DNA of 64,000 nucleotides from Pseudolysinimonas_A sp947085045 (GCA_947085045.1 CAMTUU010000002.1:434001-498000); one strand, 5' to 3'; positions 31,721-41,057 are shown, counted from the stretch's first letter. A program made the numbers and translations. The notes: a model not told the origin generated them from the letters alone.

Positions 31721-33337
31721 CTAGTGGTTCGTCGCCCCCTCGGCTCCGAGGCCGGTGAGCGAACGCACCTCCATCTCGGACTGCTTCGCGGGGTCCTCCT
31801 TCTTCCGGTCGGTGATCGTGCCGAGGAAGCCGAGCAGGAACGCGAGCGGGATGCTCACGATGCCCGGGTTGTTCAGCGGCCACCAGTGGAAGTCGACGCC
31901 CTGGATCATCGAGGTGCTCAAGCCCGTCGCCTCGTTGATCGGCGCGCCCGACACGACGGGCGAGAACACGATCAGGATGATCGCCGCGGCGAGCCCCCCG
32001 TACATGCTCCACAGCGCGCCGCGCGTCGAGAACCGCTTCCAGAACAGCGAGTAGACGATCGTCGGCAGGTTCGCCGACGCCGCGACCGCGAAGGCGAGCG
32101 CCACGAGGAACGCGACGTTCTGCCCGTTCGCCGCGATGCCGCCGATGATCGCCACGATGCCGATCACGACGACGGTGCGCCGCGCGACCTTCACCTCGGA
32201 GCCCGGCTCGGCCTTGCCCTTCTTGATCACGTTGGCGTAGATGTCGTGCGAGAACGACGCCGCCGCCGTGATGGTGAGCCCGGCGACGACCGCGAGGATC
32301 GTCGCGAAGGCGATCGCCGAGATGATGCCGAGCAGCACGGGCCCGCCGAGTTCGAACGCGAGCAGCGGGGCCGCCGAGTTCGCCCCGCCCGGCGCCGCCT
32401 TGATGGCGTCCGCGCCGATGAGCGCCGCCGCCCCGTAGCCGAGCACGAGCGTGAACAGGTAGAAGATGCCGATGAGCCAGATCGCCCAGACGACGCTGCG
32501 CCGGGCCTCCTTCGCCGTCGGCACCGTGTAGAAGCGCATGAGCACGTGCGGCAGCGCCGCGGTGCCGAGCACGAGCGCGAGGCCGAGCGACAAGAAGTCG
32601 AGCCGGCTGGCATCCGACACCCCGTATTGCAGCCCGGGCGCGAGGATCGCCTCGGTGCCGGCCGTCTCAACCGCCTTGTCGAGCAACGTCGAGAGGTTGA
32701 ACCCGTTGATCGCGAGCACCCACACGCTCATCACGGCGGCGCCGACGATGAGCAGGAAGGCCTTGATGATCTGCACCCAGGTGGTGCCCTTCATGCCGCC
32801 GACGAGCACGTAGACGATCATCAGCGCGCCGACGACGGCGATGACGACCGACTGCCCGACCCGGTCCGGGATGCCGAGCAGCAGCGACACGAGGCCGCCC
32901 GCTCCCGCCATCTGCGCCAGCAGGTAGAAGAAGCAGACGACGAGCGTCGTGATCGCGGCGGCGATCCGCACGGGGCGCTGCTTGAGCCGGAACGACAGCA
33001 CGTCGGCCATCGTGAACCGGCCGGTGTTGCGCAACAGTTCGGCGACGAGCAGCAGCGCGACGAGCCAGGCGACCAGGAATCCGATCGAGTAGAGGAACCC
33101 GTCGTAGCCGTTGATCGCGATCGCCCCGCAGATGCCGAGGAACGACGCGGCCGACAGGTAGTCGCCGGCGATCGCGGTGCCGTTCTGCGGACCGGTGAAC
33201 GAGCGACCGGCCGCGTAGTAGTCCGCGGCGGTCTTGTTGTTGCGGCTCGCGCGGAAGACGATGACCATCGTGACGAGCACGAAGGCGCCGAAGATGGCGA
33301 TGTTGAGCAGCGGGTTGCCCACGGTGGTGTCGCCCAT
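31721..33337 (-). CDS. Sodium/solute symporter of the acetate permease type (ActP/MctC-like), copy 1
   Basis: A 538-aa SSS-family transporter with about 13 helices. The family signature is visible in AGRSFTGPQNGTAIAGDYLSAASFLG, GGMKGTTWVQ and GTAALPHVLMRFYTVP, which places it in the cation/acetate (monocarboxylate) branch. Its ATG at 33337 overlaps the stop of the DUF485 gene (TGATG), the usual ActP partner order. A second, more divergent copy lies at 36141-37607. Acetate, pyruvate or propionate uptake is inferred. Confidence 0.93.
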   Translation of the reverse strand: MGDTTVGNPLLNIAIFGAFVLVTMVIVFRASRNNKTAADYYAAGRSFTGPQNGTAIAGDYLSAASFLGICGAIAINGYDGFLYSIGFLVAWLVALLLVAELLRNTGRFTMADVLSFRLKQRPVRIAAAITTLVVCFFYLLAQMAGAGGLVSLLLGIPDRVGQSVVIAVVGALMIVYVLVGGMKGTTWVQIIKAFLLIVGAAVMSVWVLAINGFNLSTLLDKAVETAGTEAILAPGLQYGVSDASRLDFLSLGLALVLGTAALPHVLMRFYTVPTAKEARRSVVWAIWLIGIFYLFTLVLGYGAAALIGADAIKAAPGGANSAAPLLAFELGGPVLLGIISAIAFATILAVVAGLTITAAASFSHDIYANVIKKGKAEPGSEVKVARRTVVVIGIVAIIGGIAANGQNVAFLVALAFAVAASANLPTIVYSLFWKRFSTRGALWSMYGGLAAAIILIVFSPVVSGAPINEATGLSTSMIQGVDFHWWPLNNPGIVSIPLAFLLGFLGTITDRKKEDPAKQSEMEVRSLTGLGAEGATNH

Positions 33338-33690
33338 CAGCGGTCCCCCCCGTTCTCGGTGCGCAGCTCCGACGCGAGCGGGTCGAGCCGGCGGTTGGCG
33401 TAGCTGACGTAGACCATCGTGATGACGAAGGTCGTCAGTACCTGGCCGAGGCCGATGAGCAGGCCGATGTTGACGCGGCCGAACACCGGGGTCGCCATGA
33501 ATGCCGGCGCGTAGCCGGCGAGCAGCACGTAAGCGAGGTACCACAGCAGGGCGAGCGCCAGCACCGGGAACACGAAGCTGCGGTGCCGCTTGCGGAGGGT
33601 CTTGAACTTCTCGGAACTCTGAATGGCCGGGAAGTCGGCGACAGTGTTCGTCGAATCCGGCGCTCCCGGATCCTGGGCGTCGTTGCCCAT
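33337..33690 (-). CDS. DUF485 small membrane protein, partner of symporter copy 1
   Basis: A 117-aa protein with the DUF485 pattern: a basic FKTLRKRHRSFVFP segment before the first transmembrane helix (VLALALLWYLAYVLLAGYAP), then a second helix (IGLLIGLGQVLTTFVITMVY) and the YVSYANRRLDPLA tail. DUF485 proteins are co-encoded with ActP-type symporters. The ATG at 33690 is preferred to the GTG at 33696 because GGATGGAG is then correctly spaced. Confidence 0.9.
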   Translation of the reverse strand: MGNDAQDPGAPDSTNTVADFPAIQSSEKFKTLRKRHRSFVFPVLALALLWYLAYVLLAGYAPAFMATPVFGRVNIGLLIGLGQVLTTFVITMVYVSYANRRLDPLASELRTENGGDR

Positions 33691-33860
33691 GTGCACTCCA
33701 TCCTGACCGGACCGTGTCCGGCCGTCTCGGGGGTATTGCCTGCCACTCTCGTCCGGGTGCCGCGCTCACGGCGGGCGGTGCCGTTCGTCGTCGGTGAGCG
33801 GTGGTGATCGTGCGCCGAACGGCTCTGTGCCGACGGCGAGCGAACCCCTACCGTGGGGGG

Positions 33861-35057
33861 ATGGCCGAGTCGGTGCTGCTCGTCCTGGTCGTCGCCGCCG
33901 CCGCGGGGGCCGCCGGGTTCGCCGGGTACGCCCTGGCGCGTCGTTTCGCGCGCGGCGGACGGGAACTCGGCACCGAGGCCGAGCAGGTGCGCTACACGAC
34001 ACTGCACCTTGCGACCCGGGCTGCTGAGCACCTGCGTGGCGGCATCGGCGCCGCCGGATCGGCCCGGGCCGTGCGCGACCTGCGCGATCTCCTGGACTGC
34101 GATGCGCTCGCCCTCGCCGGCGCCCCGGGCGTGCTGGCCCTCGACGGCACAGGCGACGAGTTGCGCGCGGCGGCCGAGCGGATGGCGGAGCACGCCCGCC
34201 TCGGATCGCGCGCGCACGTCGAACGGCACGCGGTGCGCTCCGGGCGCGACACCCTCGACGCGGTCGCGGCCCCCATCCTGGTCGGCGGCGAAGCGGCCGG
34301 AGCGGTCGTCGCTTTCTCGCGCAGCGCCCGGCCGGGGCTCGTGCGGGCGACCGGCGAGGTCGCCCGGTGGGTGGCGACGCAGCTCGAGCTGGCCGATCTG
34401 GACACCTCGCGGGCCGCGCTCGCGGAGGCCGAGGTGCGCGCTCTTCGGGCGCAGATCAGTCCGCACTTCATCTACAACGCGTTGAATGCGATCGCCTCGT
34501 TCATCACCACCGACCCCGCGCAGGCGCGCGAACTCGTGCTGGACTTCGCCGATTTCACGCGGTACTCGTTCCGCCGGCACGGCGACTTCACGACCGTCGC
34601 CGAAGAGCTGCGGAGCGTCGACGGCTACCTGCGGCTCGAACGCGCGCGATTCGGCGAGCGCCTCGGCGTCACGCTGCAGATCGCGCCCGAGGTGCTGAGC
34701 ACGATCATCCCGTTCCTCAGTGTGCAGCCGCTCGTCGAGAACGCGGTGCGCCACGGGCTCGAAGCGAAGGAGGGGCGCGGCGCGCTCGCGATCACCGCGA
34801 CCGACTCGGGCGCCTACGCCGTCATCACGGTCGAGGATGACGGCGTCGGCATCGAGCCCGAGCTCGCGCGGGCGGTGCTCGCCGGCGAGGGCGCGGGCGA
34901 GCACATCGGTCTGCGCAACGTCGACGCGCGGCTGCGCCAGGTGTACGGCGACGACTTCGGGCTCGTCGTCGAGACCAACGTCGGCTCAGGCACCCTGATC
35001 ACGATGCGGGTGCCGAAGTCGCAGCCGGGCCGAGCCGCGGAGAAGGTGGGCACATGA
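33861..35057 (+). CDS. LytS-type sensor histidine kinase
   Basis: A 398-aa kinase. One N-terminal transmembrane helix (SVLLVLVVAAAAGAAGFAGYA) is followed by a GAF-like region (about residues 60-175). The His_kinase domain has the phospho-acceptor His202 in QISPHFIYNALN, and the HATPase_c domain shows N-box QPLVENAVRHGL and GIGL-type loops. It lacks the multi-helix 5TMR sensor of LytS/BtsS. TACCGT is 6 nt before the ATG (leaderless). The response regulator overlaps its end by 4 bp. Being flanked by two acetate-type symporter sets suggests that it senses monocarboxylate supply. Confidence 0.92.
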   Translation: MAESVLLVLVVAAAAGAAGFAGYALARRFARGGRELGTEAEQVRYTTLHLATRAAEHLRGGIGAAGSARAVRDLRDLLDCDALALAGAPGVLALDGTGDELRAAAERMAEHARLGSRAHVERHAVRSGRDTLDAVAAPILVGGEAAGAVVAFSRSARPGLVRATGEVARWVATQLELADLDTSRAALAEAEVRALRAQISPHFIYNALNAIASFITTDPAQARELVLDFADFTRYSFRRHGDFTTVAEELRSVDGYLRLERARFGERLGVTLQIAPEVLSTIIPFLSVQPLVENAVRHGLEAKEGRGALAITATDSGAYAVITVEDDGVGIEPELARAVLAGEGAGEHIGLRNVDARLRQVYGDDFGLVVETNVGSGTLITMRVPKSQPGRAAEKVGT

Positions 35058-35785
35058 CGATCTCGGTGCTCATCGCCGACGACGAGCCGCCCGCGCTCGA
35101 CGAACTGGGGTTCCTGCTCGGCGCCGACCCGCGCATCGGCACGGTGCACCGCGCGCCGTCGGGCGCCGAGGCGGTGCGGATCATCTCGCAGCATCCGGTC
35201 GACGTCGTGTTCCTCGACATCCACATGCCGAGCCTCTCGGGGTTCGACCTCGCCCGAGCGCTCGGCCGGTTCGAGCGCAAGCCCGCGCTGGTGTTCGTCA
35301 CCGCCGACGAGGATGGCGCACTCGAGGCGTTCGAACTCGCGGCCGTCGACTACCTGCTGAAGCCGGTGCGGGCCGAGCGGCTCGAGCGCTCGGTGTCGCG
35401 GGTGCTCGACGCGCTGCACGCCCAGGTTCCGCAGACCGGCCCGATCACGCGGCCCGAGATGGTGCCGGTGACGCTCGGCACGACGACCCGGATGATCCGT
35501 CGCGACGACATCCGCTATGTGCAGGCGCACGGCGACTACGCCCGCCTGCACACCGACGACGGCAGCTACCTCGTGCGCATCCCGCTCAACGACCTCGAAC
35601 GGCGATGGCAGGATGCCGGCTTCGTGCGCATCCACCGCTCCTACCTCGTGGCGCTGGCCTCGGTCAGTCGCGCCCGGCTCGCCACCGACCGGCCCAGCGT
35701 CACCTCGGGCGGCGCCGAGCTGCCGGTGAGCCGCCGCGCCCTGCCCGCGCTGCGCGAGCACCTCGCCGGGCGGAGTCCGCGCTGA
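35054..35785 (+). CDS. LytTR family response regulator
   Basis: A 243-aa regulator: receiver domain (residues 1-120, phospho-acceptor Asp55 in VVFLDIHMPS, switch Lys in YLLKPV) and C-terminal LytTR DNA-binding domain (MIRRDDIRYVQAHGDYARLHTDDGSYLVR ... FVRIHRSYLV). It is coupled to the kinase (ATGA overlap). By analogy with BtsSR/YpdAB, which control pyruvate transporters in E. coli, the likely targets are the adjacent symporter genes. Confidence 0.94.
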   Translation: MTISVLIADDEPPALDELGFLLGADPRIGTVHRAPSGAEAVRIISQHPVDVVFLDIHMPSLSGFDLARALGRFERKPALVFVTADEDGALEAFELAAVDYLLKPVRAERLERSVSRVLDALHAQVPQTGPITRPEMVPVTLGTTTRMIRRDDIRYVQAHGDYARLHTDDGSYLVRIPLNDLERRWQDAGFVRIHRSYLVALASVSRARLATDRPSVTSGGAELPVSRRALPALREHLAGRSPR

Positions 35786-35808
35786 CCGCCCCTCCGCCGC
35801 GCGTCCGG

Positions 35809-36144
35809 GTGACCGCGCCGCGCACCGCCGGCCGCCGGCCCCTGCCGTCGAACGCGAGCGCGGGCGACCCCTCCGCGGTGTACCTGCGCTCCCTGATCCG
35901 GTCGCAGCTCCGGGTCGCCCTGGTCGCCGCCGGGGCGTTCGGCCTTCTGCTGGCCGCGACCGCGGCGACCCTCGCCTTCGTGCCGGAGGTGCGCGCCGCG
36001 ACGGTGGTCGGCATCCCGATCGTCTGGATCGTGCTCGGCGGCGCCGTCTACCCGGTCGTGCTGCTGGTCGCGATCCTGTTCGTGCGGTCCGTCGACCGCA
36101 ACGAGGAGCACTACCGGTCGCTCGCGGCCGAGGAGGATGCGTGA
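35809..36144 (+). CDS. DUF485-like small membrane protein, partner of symporter copy 2
   Basis: A protein of about 111 aa with two transmembrane helices (VALVAAGAFGLLLAATAATLAF and VVGIPIVWIVLGGAVYPVVLLVAILFV), preceded by a basic SLIRSQLRV segment. A VRSVDRNEEHYRSLA tail matches accessory subunits of SSS symporters. The first canonical in-frame start is GTG 35809; a CTG at 35782 overlapping the regulator stop is a less usual alternative. Its stop overlaps the symporter start (GTGA). Confidence 0.82.
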   Translation: MTAPRTAGRRPLPSNASAGDPSAVYLRSLIRSQLRVALVAAGAFGLLLAATAATLAFVPEVRAATVVGIPIVWIVLGGAVYPVVLLVAILFVRSVDRNEEHYRSLAAEEDA

Positions 36145-37607
36145 ACCCGCTCGTCGGCTACCTGTCGATCGCCGTCGTCGTGCTCTCGACGGTGCTGATC
36201 GGATTCTTCGGCCTGCGCATCTCGCGCACGACGGGCGACTTCTACGTGGCTTCCCGCACGGTGCGCCCCTGGTGGAACGCCTCGGCGATCGGCGGCGAGT
36301 ACCTGTCGGCGGCGAGCGTGCTGGGCATTGCGGGACTCATCCTGCTGCGGGGCGAGGCCGCACTCTGGTTTCCGATCGGCTACACCGCGGGATACCTCAT
36401 GCTGCTGCTCTTCGTCGCCGCTCCGCTGCGCCGTTCGGGCGCGTACACGATCCCCGACTTCACCCAGGCGCGGCTCGAGTCGCTGCCGGTGCGACGGGTG
36501 ACGAGCGTGCTGGTGATCGTCATCGGCTGGTTCTACATCGTGCCTCAGTTGCAGGGCGCGGCCCTCACCGTCGGCATCACGACGGGCCTCCCCCGCTGGA
36601 TCGGCGCCGTCGCCGTCGCGCTCATCGTGGGCGTCGTCGTCGCGGCCGGCGGGATGCGCTCCATCACCTTCGTGCAGGCGTTCCAGTTCTGGTTGAAGCT
36701 CACCGCCCTCGCCGTGCCGGTCGTCGCGCTGCTGGTGGTCGTGCGCGGCGGCGGACTGCCGGTCGAGGTCGCCCTGCCGATGCCCGCCCCCACCGGAGCG
36801 GCCGAGGCCTACCAGACCGGGTCTCTGCTGCTCGCTCTGCTGCTGGGCACCATGGGCCTGCCGCACGTGCTGGTGCGCTTCTACACGAACCCCGACGGCC
36901 GGGCCGCCCGCCGCACGACTTTGATCGTGCTCGGCCTGCTGTCGGTGTTCTACCTGTTCCCGACGGCGTTCGGCGTGCTCGGCCGGTTCTTCGCGCCCGA
37001 CCTCGCGGCTTCCGGCGACGCGGATGCCCTCGTGCTGCTGCTGCCCGGACGGCTCATCCCCGGTCCGGTCGGCGACCTGCTCACCGCTCTCGTCATCGCC
37101 GGGGCGTTCGGCGCGTTCCTCTCCACCTCGTCGGGGCTGGTCGTGTCGCTCGCCGGGGTCGTCTCCCAGGAGCTGCTCGGCGGCAGCGTGCGCGGCTTCC
37201 GGCTCGCCGCGATCGGCTCCGCCCTCGTGCCGCTCTGCGTCGCCCTGCTCACCGAACCGTCGGGCCTCGCCGGCAGCGTCGGGCTCGTCTTCGCCTTCAC
37301 CGCGTCGACGCTGTGCCCCGTTCTGCTGCTCGGCATCTGGTGGCGGGGCTTGACCGCCCGCGGGGCGATCGCCGGGATGGCGGTCGGAGCTCTCACCTGC
37401 GGCGGCGCGATCCTCACCGCGCCGTGGGTCAGCAGCGGGATGCTCGCACCCCTGCTCGCCCAGCCGGCCGCATGGACGGTGCCGCTCGCGACCGCCGTGG
37501 TGGTGCTGGTGTCACGCGCCGACCGGTCGCGGGTGCCGCGCGGAGCGGACCGATTCCTCGCGCGGCTGCACATCCCGGAGCCGGTGACCGAGCGGACGGA
37601 ACGCTAG
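36141..37607 (+). CDS. Sodium/solute symporter of the acetate permease type, copy 2
   Basis: A 488-aa SSS transporter with about 13 helices. Signatures are ASRTVRPWWNASAIGGEYLSAASVLG, AGGMRSITFVQAFQFWLK and GTMGLPHVLVRFYTNPDGR. It is clearly a paralogue of 31721-33337 but shorter and divergent. It is the last gene of the lytS-lytTR-DUF485-symporter operon, in which successive genes overlap or nearly abut. The GTG start overlaps the DUF485-like stop. Monocarboxylate/cation uptake is inferred. Confidence 0.92.
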   Translation: MNPLVGYLSIAVVVLSTVLIGFFGLRISRTTGDFYVASRTVRPWWNASAIGGEYLSAASVLGIAGLILLRGEAALWFPIGYTAGYLMLLLFVAAPLRRSGAYTIPDFTQARLESLPVRRVTSVLVIVIGWFYIVPQLQGAALTVGITTGLPRWIGAVAVALIVGVVVAAGGMRSITFVQAFQFWLKLTALAVPVVALLVVVRGGGLPVEVALPMPAPTGAAEAYQTGSLLLALLLGTMGLPHVLVRFYTNPDGRAARRTTLIVLGLLSVFYLFPTAFGVLGRFFAPDLAASGDADALVLLLPGRLIPGPVGDLLTALVIAGAFGAFLSTSSGLVVSLAGVVSQELLGGSVRGFRLAAIGSALVPLCVALLTEPSGLAGSVGLVFAFTASTLCPVLLLGIWWRGLTARGAIAGMAVGALTCGGAILTAPWVSSGMLAPLLAQPAAWTVPLATAVVVLVSRADRSRVPRGADRFLARLHIPEPVTERTER

Positions 37608-37619
37608 TTCTCGGTCGGG

Positions 37620-38057
37620 TTAGCCCTCCGCGGGTTCGGCGGCCTGGCTGTGGCCCGGCGGGAGTTGAGCGCCGCGATGCGGCGGTTGCGCTCCGCGACG
37701 ACTTCGGCCTCGATCGCCTCTGCGACCGAGTGGCGCGCGGCGGTCGGAGTTGACGGTCGCGACGGCAGCCGCGGCGGCCTGGGCTCCCTTTTCCGAGCGC
37801 GTAGTCGTCGGCATCCGCCCTCGCGCGGGTCTCGGCATCCAGCACCTGCTTGCGCAGACCGACCCGCTTGCCGACGGTGATCCTGCGCGGGCGCGGGCGC
37901 GGCGCGAGGTCACGATGATCGCCTCGTCGGGCTTGGCGATCTTGATCCCGCCAACGTCGACGATGAAGAGAATCAGCAGGACGACGGCGACGGCAATCGG
38001 TTCCGGGAGGAACGGCAATATGAGACCGGTCGGTCTGCCGGAGTGAACCTCAACCAA
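37620..38057 (-). pseudogene. Decayed flotillin/SPFH-type membrane protein gene
   Basis: The minus strand reads a transmembrane N-terminus followed by a flotillin hallmark (VAVVLLILFIVDVGG, then KIAKPDEAIIVTS). After a frame change it reads VGKRVGLRKQVLDAETRARADADD. After another it reads AEAIEAEVVAERNRRIAALN, a typical helical flotillin-tail composition. The three pieces are in different frames and together cover only a fraction of a normal protein of about 450-500 aa. At least two frameshifts plus a large deletion are needed. No other feature was seen in 37608-38096. Confidence 0.65.
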
Positions 38058-38143
38058 TTCCCGTGGCAGGAGGGGGTCGCCTCCACCGTCGGGGCCTAGC
38101 CTCGGAAGGAGCAGCGACCCCCGAGACGAAGGAGTACTCGCCG

Positions 38144-39649
38144 ATGCCGTACATCGTCGCGATCGACCAGGGCACGACGAGCACCCGCGCGATCCTCTTC
38201 GATCAGCAGGGCTCGCCGGTCAGCAGCGGCCAGCTCGAGCACCGGCAGATCTTCCCGCAGCCCGGCTGGGTCGAGCACGACGCCGCCGAGATCTGGCGCA
38301 ACACCCGGGAGGTGATCGGGGCGGCGCTGTCGAAGGCCGATGTCACCCGGCACGACATCGCGGGCATCGGCATCACGAACCAGCGCGAGACCGCCGTCGT
38401 CTGGGACCGTGCGACGGGCGAGCCGATCCACAACGCGATCGTCTGGCAGGACACCCGCACGCAGGGTCTCGTCGACGCGCTCGCCGCCGACGGCGGCATC
38501 GATCGCTTCAAGGAGATCACCGGCCTGCCGCTCGCCACCTACTTCTCGGCGACCAAGATCGCCTGGATCCTCGACAACGTCGACGGCGCGCGGCAACGGG
38601 CCGAGGCCGGCGATCTGATGTTCGGCACGACCGACAGCTGGGTGCTGTGGAACCTCACCGGCGGGCCCGACGGCGGCGTCCACGCCACCGACGTCACCAA
38701 CGCCAGCCGCACCCTGCTCATGGACCTTCGCACCCTGGAGTGGCGGGACGACCTGCTCGAGGCGTTCGGCATCCCGCGCTCGCTGATGCCCGAGATCCGC
38801 CCCTCGTCGGGACTGTTCGGCCACGCCGAGGCGTCGAGTCTGCTGCGGGAGGTGCCGATCACCGGCATCCTCGGCGATCAACAGGCCGCGACCTTCGGGC
38901 AGGTGGCGTTCGATGCGGGCGAGAGCAAGAACACCTACGGGACCGGCAACTTCCTGATCGTGAACACGGGCGAGGAGATCGTCCGCTCGACCAACGGGCT
39001 GCTGACGACGGTGGCGTACCAGATCGACGGCGAGGCGCCGCGGTACGCGCTCGAGGGGTCGATCGCGGTCACCGGATCGCTCGTGCAGTGGTTGCGCGAC
39101 AACCTCGGGTTCTTCTCCGACGCCTCCGAGGTCGAGGCGCTCGCGGCCTCGGTACCCGACAACGGCGGGGTCTACATCGTGCCCGCGTTCTCTGGCCTGT
39201 TCGCGCCCTACTGGCGCCCCGACGCGCGCGGGGTGATCACCGGGCTCACCCGGTTCGCGAACAAGGGCCACTTCGCGCGGGCGGCGCTGGAGGCCGCGGC
39301 GTTCCAGACCCGCGAGGTGCTCGACGCCGCCAACGCCGATGCCGACGTTCCGATCCAAGAGCTGCGGGTCGACGGCGGGATGGTCGCCAACGACACCCTC
39401 ATGCAGTTCCAGGCCGACATCCTCGGTATCCCCATCGTGCGGCCGAAGGTGGCCGAGACCACGGCGCTCGGCGCGGCGTACGCGGCCGGACTCGCGACCG
39501 GCGTCTGGTCGGGGCCCGACGACCTGCGCGCGAACTGGGTCGAGGACAAGCGCTGGGAGCCCAGGATCGACGAGACGGCCCGCGAGCGGCGGCTCGCCCA
39601 GTGGAAGAAGGCTGTCACCCGCACCTTCGACTGGGTCGACGCCGACTGA
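38144..39649 (+). CDS. glpK: Glycerol kinase
   Basis: A 501-aa FGGY-family kinase phosphorylating glycerol to sn-glycerol-3-phosphate. Motifs are VAIDQGTTSTRAILFD, GWVEHDAAEIW, GIGITNQRETAVVWDR, VWQDTRT, GILGDQQAA, NTYGTGNFLI and VDGGMVANDTLMQFQADILG. The ATG at 38144 follows GAAGGAG. A TAGCCT -10 candidate at 38097-38102 gives a short leader of about 35 nt. No glpF or glpD is adjacent. Confidence 0.97.
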   Translation: MPYIVAIDQGTTSTRAILFDQQGSPVSSGQLEHRQIFPQPGWVEHDAAEIWRNTREVIGAALSKADVTRHDIAGIGITNQRETAVVWDRATGEPIHNAIVWQDTRTQGLVDALAADGGIDRFKEITGLPLATYFSATKIAWILDNVDGARQRAEAGDLMFGTTDSWVLWNLTGGPDGGVHATDVTNASRTLLMDLRTLEWRDDLLEAFGIPRSLMPEIRPSSGLFGHAEASSLLREVPITGILGDQQAATFGQVAFDAGESKNTYGTGNFLIVNTGEEIVRSTNGLLTTVAYQIDGEAPRYALEGSIAVTGSLVQWLRDNLGFFSDASEVEALAASVPDNGGVYIVPAFSGLFAPYWRPDARGVITGLTRFANKGHFARAALEAAAFQTREVLDAANADADVPIQELRVDGGMVANDTLMQFQADILGIPIVRPKVAETTALGAAYAAGLATGVWSGPDDLRANWVEDKRWEPRIDETARERRLAQWKKAVTRTFDWVDAD

Positions 39650-39657
39650 CCCCCGGG

Positions 39658-39972
39658 TCAGCGCGGAAAGTCGGGCACGGCGATCCAGCCGGCCCGGCGT
39701 TGGAGCTCCGCCGCGAGACGGAGCGCTTCGAGGCGCGCGTGGTCGCGGCTCAGCGTCGAGACGACATCGATCGCGAGCGGGGGCGGATCGCCGAACTTCG
39801 GGATCTCGACCCGCGCACGCACCTGGCCGCCCAGCGGGACGTTCGCCGACGAGGTGCCCGGATGCTCGACCGGCCGGTCGAGCACGAGCGCGACCATCGC
39901 GAGGGCGTCGAGCTTCGACACGGCACGGTGCAGCACGAGGGTTGCCGTGTGGCTCTCGGCGGGGTCGGTCAC
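39658..39972 (-). CDS. Small conserved-looking hypothetical protein
   Basis: A 104-aa soluble protein not assigned to a family. It looks beta-rich with alternating hydrophobics (SHTATLVLHRAVSKLDALAMVALVLDRP; QVRARVEIPKF), ending in WIAVPDFPR. The GTG at 39972 has GAGGGAG six bases upstream and is preferred to longer versions, which would run through tRNA-Ala. It converges with glpK 8 bp from its stop. Confidence 0.6.
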   Translation of the reverse strand: MTDPAESHTATLVLHRAVSKLDALAMVALVLDRPVEHPGTSSANVPLGGQVRARVEIPKFGDPPPLAIDVVSTLSRDHARLEALRLAAELQRRAGWIAVPDFPR

Positions 39973-40028
39973 GACGGCTCCCTCGAACGCGAAAGCCCGC
40001 CTCGCGAGGCGGGCTCTGCAGTCTGCGG

Positions 40029-40101
40029 TGGACCCTAGGGGATTTGAACCCCTGACCTCCTCGATGCGAACGAGGCGCGCTACCAACTGCGCCAAGGGCC
40101 C
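40029..40101 (-). tRNA. tRNA-Ala (anticodon CGC)
   Basis: A 73-nt cloverleaf on the minus strand. The acceptor stem GGGCCCT/AGGGTCC contains the G3-U70 pair that identifies tRNA-Ala. The anticodon loop is TTCGCAT (CGC, reading GCG) on a CCTCG/CGAGG stem, and the T-arm is AGGGG-TTCAAAT-CCCCT. CCA is not fully encoded. It lies alone between the hypothetical gene and sepX. Confidence 0.96.
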
Positions 40102-40169
40102 GTAGACAAGCAACGACTCTACCAGTCGCGCCGCGATGGTACGAACCCGCTCAGCCCGCTCTGCGCACC

Positions 40170-40970
40170 TCAGCCGGCACTGCGGCGCCGCCGCAGCACC
40201 TCGTCGAGGTCGCGCTCCTCGACGGCATCCGCACCCAGCACACCCATCCCGGAGTATTTCGAGGGCGCAGCCTTCGGGGACCGCAGCCGGCTCACCTCGG
40301 GCGCGGCCTGCGCCGCTCGCAGGTTGGCCTCCGCTTCGGCCGCCGCGGCACGCAGTGCCTCCTGCAGATCGTGCCGCACCGCCCACGACTCCGGCGCCGG
40401 CCGCGACAGGTACATCGGGCGCGGCGTCTCGACCGGCGTCCACGACGCGGCGCGGGGCCGCACGGCGACCATCGGGGCAGGAAGCTGCACGGCGGTGCGC
40501 GGCCGCACGGCGGCGGCGGCCCGCGGCATGGCGAGGGCGTCGAGCCGCCGCTGCGCCGCGATCGCGGCGCCACCCCCGCTGATCGCCGCGACGAGCACGA
40601 AGAAGGCGCCCAGCGTCATCCCGGTCGTGACGATCAGCCAGACCTGCACCCCGAGCACGATCGTCGCCGCGACCATCAGCACCGAGGCGGCGAAGCGGGT
40701 GCGGCGCATGCGGCGACGGCGCAGCACCGGAGCGTCGAGCGCGGGACGCGGGCTGGATGCCGTCGCAGCGCGACGTGCCGCCCGGGCCCGGCGCGCGGCA
40801 GCGGCATCCGCCCGGCGCTGCTCGGCGCGGATCAGCCGCTCGGGGCGGCCGGCACCGTTCTCGGACGCGATGAACTCGCGGCGGCGGAGCCAGGTGGGAA
40901 CGAGGTAGAGGAACCAGAGCAGCGCCGCGATGGCGAGCATGATGGCCGTGCCGGCGCCTGTCCCATCCAT
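40170..40970 (-). CDS. sepX: Divisome membrane protein SepX/GlpR-like
   Basis: The 266-aa protein starts with an N-terminal transmembrane helix and the LLWFLYLVPTWLRRREF motif typical of actinobacterial SepX (Streptomyces) / GlpR (Corynebacterium). Two further helices follow (ASVLMVAATIVLGVQVWLIV and GAFFVLVAAISGGGAAIA), then a long charged Ala/Arg/Pro tail. These proteins act at the FtsZ ring and, in corynebacteria, as membrane receptor for the gephyrin-like Glp. The rimJ-galU-5-FTHF cyclo-ligase neighbourhood supports the call. TACTCT is 6 nt before the ATG (leaderless). Confidence 0.8.
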   Translation of the reverse strand: MDGTGAGTAIMLAIAALLWFLYLVPTWLRRREFIASENGAGRPERLIRAEQRRADAAAARRARAARRAATASSPRPALDAPVLRRRRMRRTRFAASVLMVAATIVLGVQVWLIVTTGMTLGAFFVLVAAISGGGAAIAAQRRLDALAMPRAAAAVRPRTAVQLPAPMVAVRPRAASWTPVETPRPMYLSRPAPESWAVRHDLQEALRAAAAEAEANLRAAQAAPEVSRLRSPKAAPSKYSGMGVLGADAVEERDLDEVLRRRRSAG

Positions 40971-41057
40971 GACCAGAGAGTACGAGTCGCCCGTGCTGGC
41001 GCGGGGGTGCCGCGCCGCACCGTCGGCGCGATATCGGCGAGACGGAGCGGACGCGCC

